A stretch of DNA of 64,000 nt from Limnephilus marmoratus (Eukaryota; Arthropoda; Insecta; Trichoptera; Limnephilidae), in contig OU862908.1 of assembly GCA_917880885.1 (NCBI GenBank), forward strand, positions 7,228,501 to 7,292,500, given 5' to 3'. The position numbers and the translations under genes are program-made. Shown here piece after piece: positions 33,174 to 44,240 of the stretch. Position 1 is the first letter of the stretch; each line of letters starts with the position of its first letter. The notes under the pieces are model-generated. The model worked only from the letters and a program-made list of their open reading frames with translations. It had not been told where the DNA came from and did no database searches.

Positions 33174-34331
33174 TTGCAACTAACATTTGCGTTAAGTGCG
33201 GCGAGCCTCGTCTTAGTGTGGTGTGCGGCTTTGTCTGGACAATTAAATCAATTGTTCTACTACTTACCTAAACACATTTTTATATTTAGAAAATATCCTT
33301 TTAGATTATTATTATTAATTTCGTATATAGTGAGCGGGAGTGTAGAATTATGATTTCGTGTGGAAGTTGTCGCAATAATAGTAATAATAGACTAGGTACA
33401 CAGTAAGAAATTAAGTGTAATAGTTCAGGGCTGCCAATTATTGAATTTATAATTCTATGTAATAAGCAAGTTAAATAATTAATTAATTCTCTTCTTCTAA
33501 TAATTTTATTAAATTTATTCGACTCAGTAGTAATAATCACAATTGCCCGTAAAACCATTCTAAAGTGTTACGATATGTCGCTTAGTGAGTATGATATAGG
33601 AAGCGGCCATGCGGTGGTTATAACAGGGCCGTATTCTAGGGAAAATATAATTTAATTTTTAAACACACAAAAAGCACAGGTACCTATTAAACACTTATTT
33701 TAAATTCATTTCCCGGTTTCAGCATGCGAGAAGTTGAGTATGTTGTTGGCAACAAAAATCTATTGACTTTTGACTTATAATAAATTACGTTCAAAGTTTT
33801 CTCGGAATGGTTTGTTTTGGGGACATCCTTCAACTGCTGACCCAAATCACAAGTACGCCCCACTAATTAAGACTAAATACATTTAACTCCAGACCAATTG
33901 ACATACATAAATACATACATGACAGACAGTATGCAATTGATATCACACAACCTCCAATCTGAAAAGCCAATATATTTTTAAGTGCTAAAGTGTTGTGTTT
34001 ACGTATTCAGTGTTTGAAAATCAATTTCATTAAAAATAATGCTAAAATAAAAAATAATTCAGACCAATACTCTCGTGGATTAACCGGCCAGCCGCGAACA
34101 CTTCACTGTGATTAGAACGAATTTAACCCGTTAAATACGGATTATTTAATTATTTTGCCTTTAATAATGAGCAGGTCTGGAATTCTTCATTTTGCCACCG
34201 TTAGCCGGATACTAAGTCTAATGAAGCTTACTTTTAAATCATCCGCATGACGTAAAAAGCAATCATTGCCTCGAATAACTGACTGTTAGTTGTATGTTTT
34301 GCTCTAGCACGGTATAGATTTTTATAATTTA
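33174..34331 (+). promoter_or_regulatory. End of block E and distal 5' flank of gene C
   Basis: 33174-33216 is the displaced end of promoter block E (TTAAGTGCGGCGAGCCTCGT). From 33214 on, the sequence aligns with 31046-31600, so the two flanks are a tandem duplication. 33600-34190 has no counterpart in block E and holds a short fragment (CAAGTACGCCCCAC at 33850) also seen near 1907 and 43193. The flank is interrupted at 34332 by a Helitron. Confidence 0.45.
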
Positions 34332-36328
34332 CTAGCTGAACCCGACCACGCTTCGCTGTGGCTTTGTCTGATTTTAATTATTAGAGGAGTTAACAAAAAT
34401 TGTCTATCAACTGTGCATTTTCCAAGAAAACACATTGCTTTATTGATTATCTGCTGTGACTATGCTGTCGTGTAGAATATAAGGGAAGAAAAAAACATTC
34501 GTAATTTTTTTAAATTATTTATTTATTCAGACCATAAAGGCTTTTACAATATCACGTTATTATAGATCTAGTTATTCAGGAGTATAATTATAAGCATGTC
34601 GTATATAACACAATAAACTGAAAAAGTTGTACAAAGGAGTTTAGCATAATAAAGGTAAAACCGAAGTGCTTAAGGTACGATGAAAGTAGTTATAAAGGAA
34701 TGTGTATTTACTACGTTGGTTTTATTATTAACGTAAACGTGACCATAGTTTGTTCTAAAGCTCGTTTAAAAGGAATACGTCCCCGTTCCCCTAACGCCCC
34801 CTTCCCCTCCTGTGTTTTCCTTCCACCTTCCCAGCCTTCCCCCTTCCCCTTGTCACCGTTCGCGCGAGCCCTACATCCTTCGTTACCCTCCCCCTCCTGC
34901 CTTTCCTCCCTGCCGCTAAAATATATGAAATACACACATTTTCAAATGCAGTAATTTTTTTTTACAAATTTCATAACTCCAGAGCTTCCCTTTATATATA
35001 GAAATACTCTTCTGCTAAAATGCAATGTTCCGTAAAATATTAAGTCAATTCATCGATATCTTAGAGATTTGACAGCTTGCATTCAACTGATCATTTTGAT
35101 TTCCCATGAAATATATTTGTAGAAATTTATGTTGATTGCTGTGAAAATGAAGCAAAGAGCCAGCTTTATGGTAAATTTGTCCCTGAATTTTAAACGTCAC
35201 GGCGTCGGCATAAAATTTTCTGTTATTACTTTAGCGCCAAATGAAGTCATCTGAAAACATGATTTGTATTTTCTAATATTTTTGAGGAAATGTTTTGAAT
35301 CATCAGTAATTCCTTGCAACAAATTTATCAGTGGTGCTATTGGGTGATCAGGTAGTTTCACTTTTCCGCTTGCACAACACATTCCTTGAGTTTCTCCTTT
35401 AAATTTCATCGTTTTAAACAAACATTATCCATTTTACCGATTTGAACAAATTTACATGAGGTATTGTATTGAATATCTGGTTCGTATGAAAAAGCAATTC
35501 GATTGTACGATGCATGGTTATTCAAAAGTCACACTTGCATTCGTCTTTGGCGTTGATCTATTTCTTCTTGACGTTGCTGAGATGAATGTGCTGCTCGTCT
35601 TCTTCGCGCTTCTACTCGTAAGCTTTTAAGTCTTTCTTCCCGACGATTCGCCAGTTCTTCTGCTCGCCTCTGAATAATTCTAACTCGAACATGTTCATTA
35701 TCGTCTAAACGTTCTTGATCAGTGCGGTTTGATCTTCTCTGACAATACGCGTTTGTGTGTCGAGTAAGACAGCCTATGTTTGAACGTGAGCAAGGCATCC
35801 CACGAATGGTGATCAACTTTGAAAAAACTTATGCATCAATAAACTGGCCACAGTTTCACTTTTTTGACCCTTTGAAAATTTGTCATATATAATTCGATTT
35901 GTTAATCTGATTTTTTGTAGGTTTTGCAAAGTTACGAACTGACATTCAGTACAATTATGAGTAAATTTAAAACGCACAGAGAAAACAAATGAGTGAAAAT
36001 AGTAATATAATTTGTTAGATATAATTCTACTTTTAAATCCGATTAAATTCTTTTAATTCCTAATTGTAGGTATCATAAATTTTTGTAACTTTTAATAAAA
36101 TGGCAACACTGTCTAGAACTGTCATTCCGTTGTTTACTATGACAAATTATCAGTCAATTTAAAACGCATAAAATTATCCTTTTCCTTTGGAACTTCCAAA
36201 TAAAAAGTATGTAGAAACGCTCTTCTGCTAAAATGCAATGTTCTGTAAAAATTTTGAGTCAATCCATCGATTACTTTCCGAGATTAGCGAACGCAAACAT
36301 ACGGAACCTAAATTTTTATATATATAGA
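34332..36328 (-). mobile_element. Helitron (about 2.0 kb, non-autonomous)
   Basis: On the minus strand the element begins TCTATATATATAAAAATT (36328 downward) and ends GCGTGGTCGGGTTCAGCTAG (34332), with a short hairpin-forming region before the CTAG. It sits between host A and T. Comparison with promoter block E, which lacks it, confirms a clean A/T insertion. The internal minus-strand frame 35816-35529 encodes a charged helical segment. No Rep or helicase motif was found. About 100 bp is directly repeated inside (34975-35075 and 36185-36285), and 34785-34915 is a pyrimidine tract. Confidence 0.8.
35529..35816 (-). CDS. Arg/Glu-rich helical ORF inside the Helitron
   Basis: 95 residues open with a Met. 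The segment from SNRTDQERLDDNEHVRVRII to EEIDQRQRRM is a run of R/E/Q-rich helix, like the N-terminal repeats found in many animal Helitron-encoded proteins. No Rep HUH or Pif1 helicase follows. It is probably a remnant of an autonomous Helitron ORF, and whether it is expressed is unknown. Confidence 0.4.
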   Translation of the reverse strand: MITIRGMPCSRSNIGCLTRHTNAYCQRRSNRTDQERLDDNEHVRVRIIQRRAEELANRREERLKSLRVEARRRRAAHSSQQRQEEIDQRQRRMQV

Positions 36329-36597
36329 TTTTATGTGATAATATAAATATAATAATTCACAGAGAACAGATCAAAGCAACAATGATATTGAAAACAAAAG
36401 AAAAATTATATCGAAAACAAGCATCCCAATTAGATTTAATCCTATTATAATGCAATGGAACATTGAATTGGATTACAATAAACTTCAAATACAATACAAA
36501 ATAATAATAACGAAAATAGATAGGCAACTTCCGATGAACATTGCAATGGACATTTACGTTAAGCCGGCGGTTAGTGCGGCGAGCCTCGTCCACCAAA
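36329..36597 (+). promoter_or_regulatory. Proximal 5' flank of DUF1091 gene C
   Basis: It holds AGATCAAAGCAACAATGATATT, the conserved TAGGCAACTTCCGATGAACA block and CCTCGTCCACCAAA just before the ATG. The Helitron at 34332-36328 separates this proximal part from its distal flank. Confidence 0.5.
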
Positions 36598-39500
36598 ATG
36601 CTGTATACTTCGGTGGCACGAATAATATGCTGTCTCTTATTTTTAGTGACGAAATTTGAGAAAACATTTTCTGATGATTCACAATATATCGTAAGTAAAA
36701 AATATACCATTAGTAATACATCTAACAGATTTCCACTGATATTATAAACAATATAATTTCGAGTGCGAGTATGTAACCGTGATTACGTAAAATTCTAAAA
36801 TTCAAAAACACCTAATTATTATTTTTTTATTTTCAGTAAACGTAGGTAAGTAATTTATGCCGCCCTGTCCTTAAAATAGTTGGTGGTGTAATGAACAGCA
36901 GTACAAGCAGTTAATTGGGGTTCGATTCCCCGCCATGGCAATTTTTTTCTTCTTTATTTTATGTGATTTTTCACGGATCTGCACTGGTTTAATATTGATA
37001 ACCGTTTGGTTTTCAGGGTCCGTCTGCGCTCTCCTTGATTAATGTGTTGCAGTGTGAAAACTCTGAGACACTCCCCAGCAGTTTTGTTTTCGAAAAAAAA
37101 AGATTTAACCGGACCACCGAAATATTTAACGGAGTTCTCACGTTACACACAGATATGGATGAAAGTATGGAAGTAGGCACACATTTGGTTTATTTTTAGG
37201 GGTTCAAGGAATTCAAATACATTCAACATGAAAACAATTTGTTAAAGGGAAAATAAACACAAGTCAGATTTAATGTTATCAGGGTCAGATTATGAGTATG
37301 TTCCCCTCACGCATAGAATTTAATTACCACGGATAATGGATATAATGGAAACAAGGGAGATAGACCATGATATGAACACGTATTACTATGAAATCGCGAG
37401 AAATTATGCCCAAATTTGTTTATTCAATCGAAAATATGTCTGAAGAAATTATCTATAAATGCATAAACATGAATCCCTATTTCCCTTGGTCACGCCATAA
37501 CTTCAGAACGACTCTTCATCTCTTTTAAAGTTTTCTAATACTTTGTGGAAGGTTCTCACGGAAAGACAAATTAAGAAAATTGCGCAGAAAATTTGATAAT
37601 TTCAGAAAACTTAAACTTAAAACCTATTTTAACTTCGCTCGTTTGACGATTCGCGCGTTTGACGATTCGCGTGTTTGATGAATGTGAATTTAGCAGGCGG
37701 CAGTTTTTTTTGTAACAAAAGAATTGTCTATGGATTTTTTAAACTGTAAATATTTTAAATGGGTAACTATGTTAGATATCAAATTAGATTGATTGTTCTT
37801 ATAATAGACAAAAATGAATATTTTTAATATAATAAAAATGAAAATTTTTATAAAAAAATTGTAATAGGTGGCACGCGAGCTGTTTGAAAACTGAATGTAC
37901 TGTGACTGAATATATTATGGAACGCGGGAGGGTAGTTGGCGGGACGGGGAAGCTGACGCGGTGTGAGGGTAGGCGGGGACTCACGGGAAAAGACATGCAG
38001 GGTAAAACAATTTATTTATTTGAATATGGTTTTGTAACGCATGCCGGGAACCAGCTAGTTATGAATATAAGATGAAATGTGTCAAGATAAAAGTTAATTA
38101 GTTACATAAATTTCACAATAAACAAATAATTTGTTAGTTAACATTTTCACAAAAAGAATGCAAAAGATATATTTACAAGACAGTGTTCTAAAAATTCCAA
38201 CTTTCAAATTTGCATGGTCTTCTTACTAATGCATCACGGTGATATTTGAATTCCAAAAGATACAAATCTAGAAATATGTCATGCCGGACAGGAACTTCTA
38301 CAAACTTTAAAATGATAATATCTCATTATTTTTACGGTAAAATTATTAACGCATTAAAAGTATGTAATTAACGTGATATGTCTACCGATTCCCAGTTCTG
38401 TTTAAAAAACGGACGACAATAAACCGAACGTCGGACCCGAACGGAACGACAAAAATCGGATGATCACGTAGACGCTGCGAGCATTTTTCCTTGGGACTAA
38501 GAGCAGACGGGTTGAGGGCGGCGCTTGTAGTGGGACTCACGCCGGAACGACCAGCCGGTAAGTGTGAACAGCTTCATACAAACCTATGAGCGAGCGAATT
38601 GCGACGCGATTTTTAAACGGACGCGCTGCGCTGGCCATCCTTCCAATTTTTAACCCCTTAGACCTCAGCCAATATATTTCAGCTTTACAATAAAATCCAA
38701 ATAGGTAAATGGAATATTTCTGAACGCATCCGAAAACTAAAAACTGTTTTTGAAAGGTGATAAAATACGCTTTCGAATTTTATAAATCGAATTTTTTTTT
38801 ATTTATTTATTTTTTTTTTTTATTTTTTTTTTTTATTTAGTAACTATATAATATTTTTTACATTTTTATATGAAACATGTTAGTTAGATGTATATGTAAA
38901 ATATAAATATATTCGAAGTCCTCCTCACTAGGAGATCCTGTGCTGAGGGGGACTATGCTTTGGATAAGTTTTTCAGCGACTTCTATGGTTTAACTTGTTT
39001 GGATAGAGTTTTCCAGAAACTTCTATGATGTTTTAAGTATACTAGTAAGGTCATTTTCCGGTAGTTCCTTCAGCCAACATTTAATGTCCATAATGTAGCT
39101 ATTTTTTGTTTTAAATTGTTTGATACTAAGTGGGAGTTTGTTATATAACTTTACTGCTAAAAATTCAGAACTTCTTTGACCAAATGAGGAGTTACACTTT
39201 GGTATATTAAGTGTGTCTGTTTGTTTGGCTCTGGTTTTATGAGCATGTGAGGTTTCTTTCTCTGGGTCGTTTTTGTGGTGATGTACTAGAATGTTTTTGG
39301 CATAGATTTTCTGTATGCTTGGAACATCAAACTGTTTAAAAATTTCTGTTGTTGACGTCCTTATAGGGACCTTTAGAATGGTCTTTATGATGCAATTCTG
39401 AGTTATCTTAAGTTGTTTTAAGTGATTAGATGCTGCTGAGCCCCATCCTATTACTCCATATTCCAATCGAGAGTGGCATAAAGCATAATATACTCTCTTT

Positions 39501-42500
39501 AGATCCCTCATCGACAAGATGTTTCTTAATTTTTTGAAGAAGTAGATGAGTTTTGTAAGCTTTTTTGAGGTAAGATCAATGTGTGAATTCCACTGTAGAT
39601 TTTCATTTAAATTAAACATATAACTTTTGAAATTTTAAAATTTTACATGCAAACATAAAAAATTATTAAGGGCCATTAACCAGCCAGCGGCCGAGAATTC
39701 ATATTTCGTCGAAAGATGTTCTTGCAATCGTACAGGGCGGTTCCAATGAGAAAGATTATTTTTTCTACGAAACTCAATATCGATTTTATTTCATTCAAAA
39801 GTTGCTATAATTTATACCTACATTAAAAAATACTGAAAGTCGTGATGATAAAACTATTAAAATTATGTACTTTTCGTAATTTTTTTTTTGATCATAAGTA
39901 TTTATAATTTTTCAATAATGTCTAAGCAAAATAAGAATGTAAAAAAATGTTAAATATATTAGTTTGTAAAACCGTAAATAAATAGACAATCTGAAGTATT
40001 TTCGTCGCAAAAGACGTGTGCGGATCTTTTTTTAAATGATTTTATTTAAACTAAAATTAAAATTCTGAAACATACCTTTCCCAGAAAATTTATTGATTTA
40101 TTTTACTGCATGATTATATGTTTTAAAATGTGTGTTGTAGAATACAAAATTTTGTTAGAAAATTTAAGAAATCTGCCAACGACCTACGTGTTATGATGCA
40201 GTACAAATCCGTATTCCTTTAAATATAATTATTATTATCCTTATCATTTGTACTGCATCCTAACAAGTGGCGCTTCCTTTGGGATAAAATCTGTGGGTAC
40301 ATGGTCAGCATTACAATACTATAGTTGTTTACGAAATGTATACTTGGCTTTGCCACTTGGCGAGAAAAACCCACGTAGCATACGGTAAAACGTTATTGTA
40401 CTCGTACTAAAAATAAACATGTTTTCTCAAAATTTAAAACACAGCTTCACTAGATAAATGAACAATCTTTGGAAATCAATTTATAATTTTTTATGGAAAA
40501 GAGTCAATACGTCTAAAATTTCATTTAAAATTGTCATATTTCCGGTTTTATCCGGTTGTTCCCCCTTAAAAATGGCCCATATTACGTTTTTCCTAACTAA
40601 AATCACTGACAACGAAAAAAAACACATACACATTTAATTAACATAGACACATAATATAAGTGTTAGCGTTCTCTCACTTTTTATTGTTCCCTGTAAAAAT
40701 AATAATAAAAAATTCCCAAGTTTCACAATTTTTTTTTTCCAAATTGCGATCCGAAACTTTTGGTTCAATTCTTCTTTTGCGGTTAATTTTTATATTTGAA
40801 TATAAAGGGTTATGTTTTCTCTTTCCAACACCGTTTTTTCGCCGTGACAGTAATGGCGAGACAACGATTTATATGAGACCTTCAAGAGTTGTTCCGAAAA
40901 GCGAACAAATTTGCTTGACGGAATAAACGGAATGACGTCCGCTTTTTTGAACAGAAGAGTGAATGGATTCTCGTCCTATGCGAATTTTATTACCATTTTG
41001 CTTGTCACATGAAAATTTTTATTTTGCATTTTATAATAATACACTTTTCCAAAATTACAATTACGATCGAAAGAAATATGCATTCGCAAAATGCCTATAG
41101 ACATTCGATTTTCTAGCATCTTCTTTCTTTTTCGATTTCGTACAAGAGTGTGAGAAGAAAGATTTTTATGAACGGCAATATTTGCGACCGTCAGGCTATC
41201 TCCTTCTCTAGCCAAAATTAAAAAATGGCCTTTAGCCAAAAATGAAAGCCGAATTTCAGGGCGATCGTCGATGACGTAGATACGATATCTCCCTGGGACT
41301 ATTATAAATAGATAATAATAATTAGGCGAACTAACCAAAAACTCAAAATAAAGCAATATCAATCACCCATATTACAGCACAACACCCATACTTCAGGTTC
41401 TGACGGCCGCCGTTGGCGAGGGGTAAGGCTCTCGACTACCAATCTAGTGGGTTTAAATCCCGGGGGGCGCAAAAAAAATTGATTAATTTGTGTTATTTCA
41501 CAATTAAATACTTAATTAAAAGATAGTAAATTTGCAGCTCGTTCCAGAGTGGAAGATACTCTTAGTGTCGCCCAGGTGCAAGACCACCATTCAGAATTGA
41601 AACGCTGCTTGGAATGGCTTTAGCCATGATTGGTGACCGGATCTGAATAACCCACCTTCCTCTTGCTCATCTCTTTCGCTTCCCCACTATCTTCAGCCGC
41701 ACAACATACCCCAATTAGGGATAGCATAATCTCACTGGCTCCGGACGGGAGCAGTTGGAACTCTTGTGCATATTCACTTTTAAGAAACTACGCAAAGCGG
41801 TGGGCGTCGCTCCTTTGTTTCAACCTACACATAAAACGCATAACTTCTCGCATTCATAGTCCAATACACATTTTGGTCGCAGCTCGACGACAGTCATAAC
41901 ATAACGCTTCCTCGTCGTTTCTCTATTTGTTTCTCTTATCTATGTATATAATAAGAAAGGTATTTCGAAGAATCTTAGGAACGGTGCAAGAGGGAGAGGC
42001 ATGGAGAATCCGCCACAATAATGAGCTCTATGATATTTACCAAGCTCCCAGACTCTCCACCCATTTAAGGCTCCAAAGATTAAGATGGGCCGGACATGTG
42101 CACCGAATGCCAAGCACAAGAGTACCGAAGGAGGTTCTGACAGGACACCCGGGAGGTAAACGAAAGGCGGGCAGACTTAGACTGAGATGGGAGGATGATG
42201 TCAGGAAGGATGCAAGAGGATTACTCCATGTTGCAGATTGGAAGACGATTGGAGGCTTATTTTGAAGGAGGCCAAGGCTTGAAATGGGCTGTGGCGCCAT
42301 AGAAGAAGAAGATGTATACAATGAAAGTAGTACATTAACGTGCCTAGGTGTGTATATTAATTTTTAATGCCCAAAATATGCTTTTAAATATTTTAGATCT
42401 ATACGAATGTTGCAAAATGGGGAGACGGTGGATACAAACCAAACTTCGTGATGTTTAACGATACCGACGCATGCCGACTTTTCTTCAAATACCTCAACAG

Positions 42501-43916
42501 GGGAATTCGGCACATTCTTTCTAGTGGGGGGCGTCCTGAAGCTTGCCCCATAACGAAGGTATTGAAATAGTGTCCTAAAATCTTAAACTATTATAAGTAT
42601 GTTCATTGAAACTAATTGACCATAAAACCGTTTTAGTAGGCAGAGAAGGTACTCCTTGCTTCAATCACATTAACATATCGCATAGCACATTCTTTTGTCA
42701 CACCGACTTGACTTCACCCTACCCAAATATTTGATACACTTATGGTGCCATGTATTCCTCGGGCTCCCTCGCCTTCTTCTACCTCAAAATTTCACTTTTA
42801 TTATGTTCGTCTTTCGCCCAAACCATATAATCGTACCTTTTTAATCTTAAACATTATTTCTCCATCAGCATTGCATTTTTTTCCGAATCTCCATATTTTT
42901 AACACAGAGATCTTAATTCTGCAGTATTCAGTCTACTCTCATCCTTCCTCTGCCAGGTGCGTACCTCTCTGCCACACGTGAGGGTTGGTATCAGCACTCC
43001 ATTTTGAACTGCTAATTATATACACTATACTAGTACATAATATATATAGATACCGTAGATAAGTAGTAAAACCAATAATAGTATGAGGGCTCCATCGAAG
43101 CCAGAGTTGAGTTATCCTCTCAGAGGAGGGGCGTGCTGTAAAGGGCCCGTACATACTTTAATAGTACACAACTGCTAACCCTTCACAAATCGCAAGTACG
43201 CCCCACCGCTGAATTTGGCAGCCACCTTTAATCTGGAGTCCTAAAATACCCGAAAAAATCCTCGAATCTGTGTGGAAACGGGCAGTCCGTTTAATAAAAT
43301 CTCCTATCTTCCTTTCTACAAAAGACTCTCCACTCAGCATGACTAAAGATGACACAGGCCCTGAGAGAGGAGCCTCCTGCGTAAAGTTGTAAAAAAAAAC
43401 AGTGTGCTTTAGACCACACGACTGAAGTAAAACTTCTTTAGCTCCATCTATATGATAGGAAGAGAGAAAGAAAATGTGCGCGCGCACTGCTTTCACTTGC
43501 TCCTACAGTGTGATTACAGACAATAGGCCTGCACTGTGTCTTACATATACGTAACGTAACTGGCTACGAGAGAAAAGAGAGAATGAAAATGTGTGCTCGC
43601 ACCTCTCTCTCTTGCCCCTACAGTAATATACGAAACGTAACTCTTCTCTCTTACCATCTTCACTAACTTATATCTAACGTTAGGAAGTTTTACTTCAAAA
43701 AGTCAATTTCTACTCAATCTAACCGGATTCAAATATGTTTTATTGTCATTTCAGGGCAAAATTAGCTTTAAAAATTACCTCTACGACCCTCGAGACCTGC
43801 CCGATACGTTGATTTATGGAAAATTCAAGGCCACGCTAACTTTTGTTAAAAATGGCGAAGTGGCGTTGTGTCATGTTTGGTATATCGAATCAAAAATGAA
43901 AAGCACATTTGGATAA
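36598..43916 (+). CDS. Secreted DUF1091/DM8-family protein, paralogue C (4 exons)
   Basis: Exons are 36598-36690, 37017-37172, 42397-42558 and 43755-43916. All are phase 0 with GT..AG borders, giving 190 residues. Exon 1 encodes the signal peptide (SVARIICCLLFLVTKFEKTF). Exon 2 carries LQCE and FNRTTEIFNGVLT. Exon 3 carries NVAKWGDGGYKPNF, DACRLFF and EACPITK. Exon 4 carries RDLPDTLIYGKFKATLTFV and ALCHVWYIES. The four cysteines are kept, but it is the most diverged of the three. Intron 1 holds a tRNA-like SINE head. Intron 2 (5.2 kb) holds a LINE, a SINE and another LINE end. It has no stops, so it is probably a live gene. Function is inferred from the family only. Confidence 0.7.
36862..36945 (+). 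repeat. tRNA-like SINE head in intron 1 of gene C
   Basis: TTGGTGGTGTAATGAAC (A-box-like) and GGGGTTCGATTCCCCGCC (B-box with T-stem) are followed by a T-rich run that could stop polymerase III. The cloverleaf is incomplete, so I read it as a SINE head or tRNA relic. Confidence 0.4.
37200..38390. other. Intron 2 of gene C: AT-rich, with a possible Helitron 3' end
   Basis: The sequence AACGCATGCCGGGAACCAGCTAG followed by T (38037-38059) has the form of a Helitron 3' terminus on the + strand, and the 37870-38000 stretch is GC-richer than its surroundings. No TC-type 5' end was found, so its extent is unknown. Confidence 0.3.
38391..38650. other. GC-richer block, unidentified
   Basis: CGAACGTCGGACCCGAACGG, GGCGGCGCTTGTAGTGGGAC and ACGCCGGAACGACCAGCCGG contrast with AT-rich surroundings. 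No ORF or family was recognised. It may be part of an unknown repeat. Confidence 0.3.
38783..39640 (-). pseudogene. LINE (Jockey-like) C-terminus, 198-residue open frame
   Basis: The minus-strand frame 39619-39023 encodes NENLQWNSHIDLTSKKLTKL, YYALCHSRLEYGVIGWGSAA, KITQNCIIKTILKVP and KLYNKLPLSIKQFKTK, the thumb/C-terminal part of a LINE RT. The 3' UTR carries CCTCAGCAC.GGATCTCC..GTGAGGA (38915-38960 reversed), shared with 14022-14045, and ends in a long A-rich tail (T-rich on + at 38786-38838). It is 5'-truncated and recent enough to stay open. Confidence 0.7.
39640..41395. other. AT-rich intron sequence of gene C
   Basis: No gene recognised. A small fold-back lies at 40190-40264 (GTTATGATGCAGTACAAAT against ATTTGTACTGCATCCTAAC). 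The 128-codon antisense frame at 40976-41362 has no family signature. Confidence 0.35.
41400..41780 (+). mobile_element. tRNA-derived SINE, family 1, copy 2
   Basis: The head GGCCGCCGTTGGCGAGGGGT and AATCCCGGG (B-box region near 41455) is followed by a body that aligns with the reverse of 15890-16230: ACCATTCAGAATTGAAACG, TTGGAATGGCTTTAGCC, CACAACATACCCCAATTAGG and GCTCCGGACGGGAGCAGTTG. Confidence 0.65.
41927..42310 (+). pseudogene. RTE-type LINE C-terminus
   Basis: The open frame reads RKVFRRILGTVQEGEAWRIR, LQRLRWAGHVHRMPSTRVPK and GRLRLRWEDDVRKDARGL, the familiar C-terminal end of an RTE/BovB-like RT. A GAAGAAGAAGATG tail follows near 42300. It lies just upstream of exon 3 of gene C. Confidence 0.7.
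42680..43015 (-). pseudogene. LINE RT fragment, antisense
   Basis: On the minus strand it reads AVQNGVLIPTLTCGREV and TWQRKDESRLNAAELRSL, then broken sequence with ARGIHGT. The same fragment occurs at 5390-5830 and 61100-61405. It lies in intron 3 of gene C. Confidence 0.55.
43130..43410. repeat. CR1/Jockey-like LINE-derived fragment
   Basis: GGCAGCCACCT, AAAATACCCGAAAAA and GTGTGGAAACGGGCAGTCCG match the 1935-2110 LINE segment. The 3' part (CTTCCTTTCTACAAAAGACT, ATGACACAGGCCCTGAGAG) matches 6390-6470. This ties the three sites to one element family. Confidence 0.45.
43440..43680. repeat. Imperfect direct repeat pair
   Basis: GAGAGAAAGAAAATGTGCGC and the following GCACT..CTTGCTCCTACAGT recur as GAGAGAATGAAAATGTGTGC and GCACC..CTTGCCCCTACAGT about 115 bases later. 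Each is followed by an ACGTAACGTAACT-like stretch. Confidence 0.5.
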
Positions 43917-43922
43917 AACTTA

Positions 43923-43928
43923 AATAAA
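43923..43928 (+). terminator. Poly(A) signal of gene C
   Basis: AATAAA begins 7 bases after the stop codon, as in genes A and B. Confidence 0.6.
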
Positions 43929-43934
43929 ATTAAT

Positions 43935-44238
43935 TTGCTAACAATTTAACCTTGATTGTCATTTTAATAACAAGAGCTTTTATTTTACTATCATTCAAAC
44001 CTGCTAAACTAGACTTATTTTATTGTTGTGTTTATGTTTTACTCACATAGACTTTTTATCTCAACAATTTACACATTCAACATTTTGCTAAGTATGTACC
44101 TTTGTTTAAAATGTTTTTGATTTTATTACACAATATTTTGAATAAATTATTAAATATTATTATATGTACTGGTGGAAATATTAGTTTTTTTATCAATACG
44201 GCAGAATGTAAGTATTATTTTTTTTTTGTATTTGAACG
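43935..44238. other. AT-rich intergenic sequence
   Basis: Nothing recognised. It ends at the TA target site of the Tc1-like element. Confidence 0.35.
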
Positions 44239-44240
44239 TA

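Noticed and set aside
34711..34954. Gly/Glu-rich (-) and Pro/Ser-rich (+) ORFs
   Set aside because: Both are products of the polypyrimidine tract at 34785-34915.
40976..41362. 128-codon minus-strand ORF in intron 2 of gene C
   Set aside because: Composition is that of AT-rich intron sequence, with no domain and no homologous copy in the window.
41663..41899. 78-codon + strand ORF
   Set aside because: It lies inside the SINE family 1 copy.
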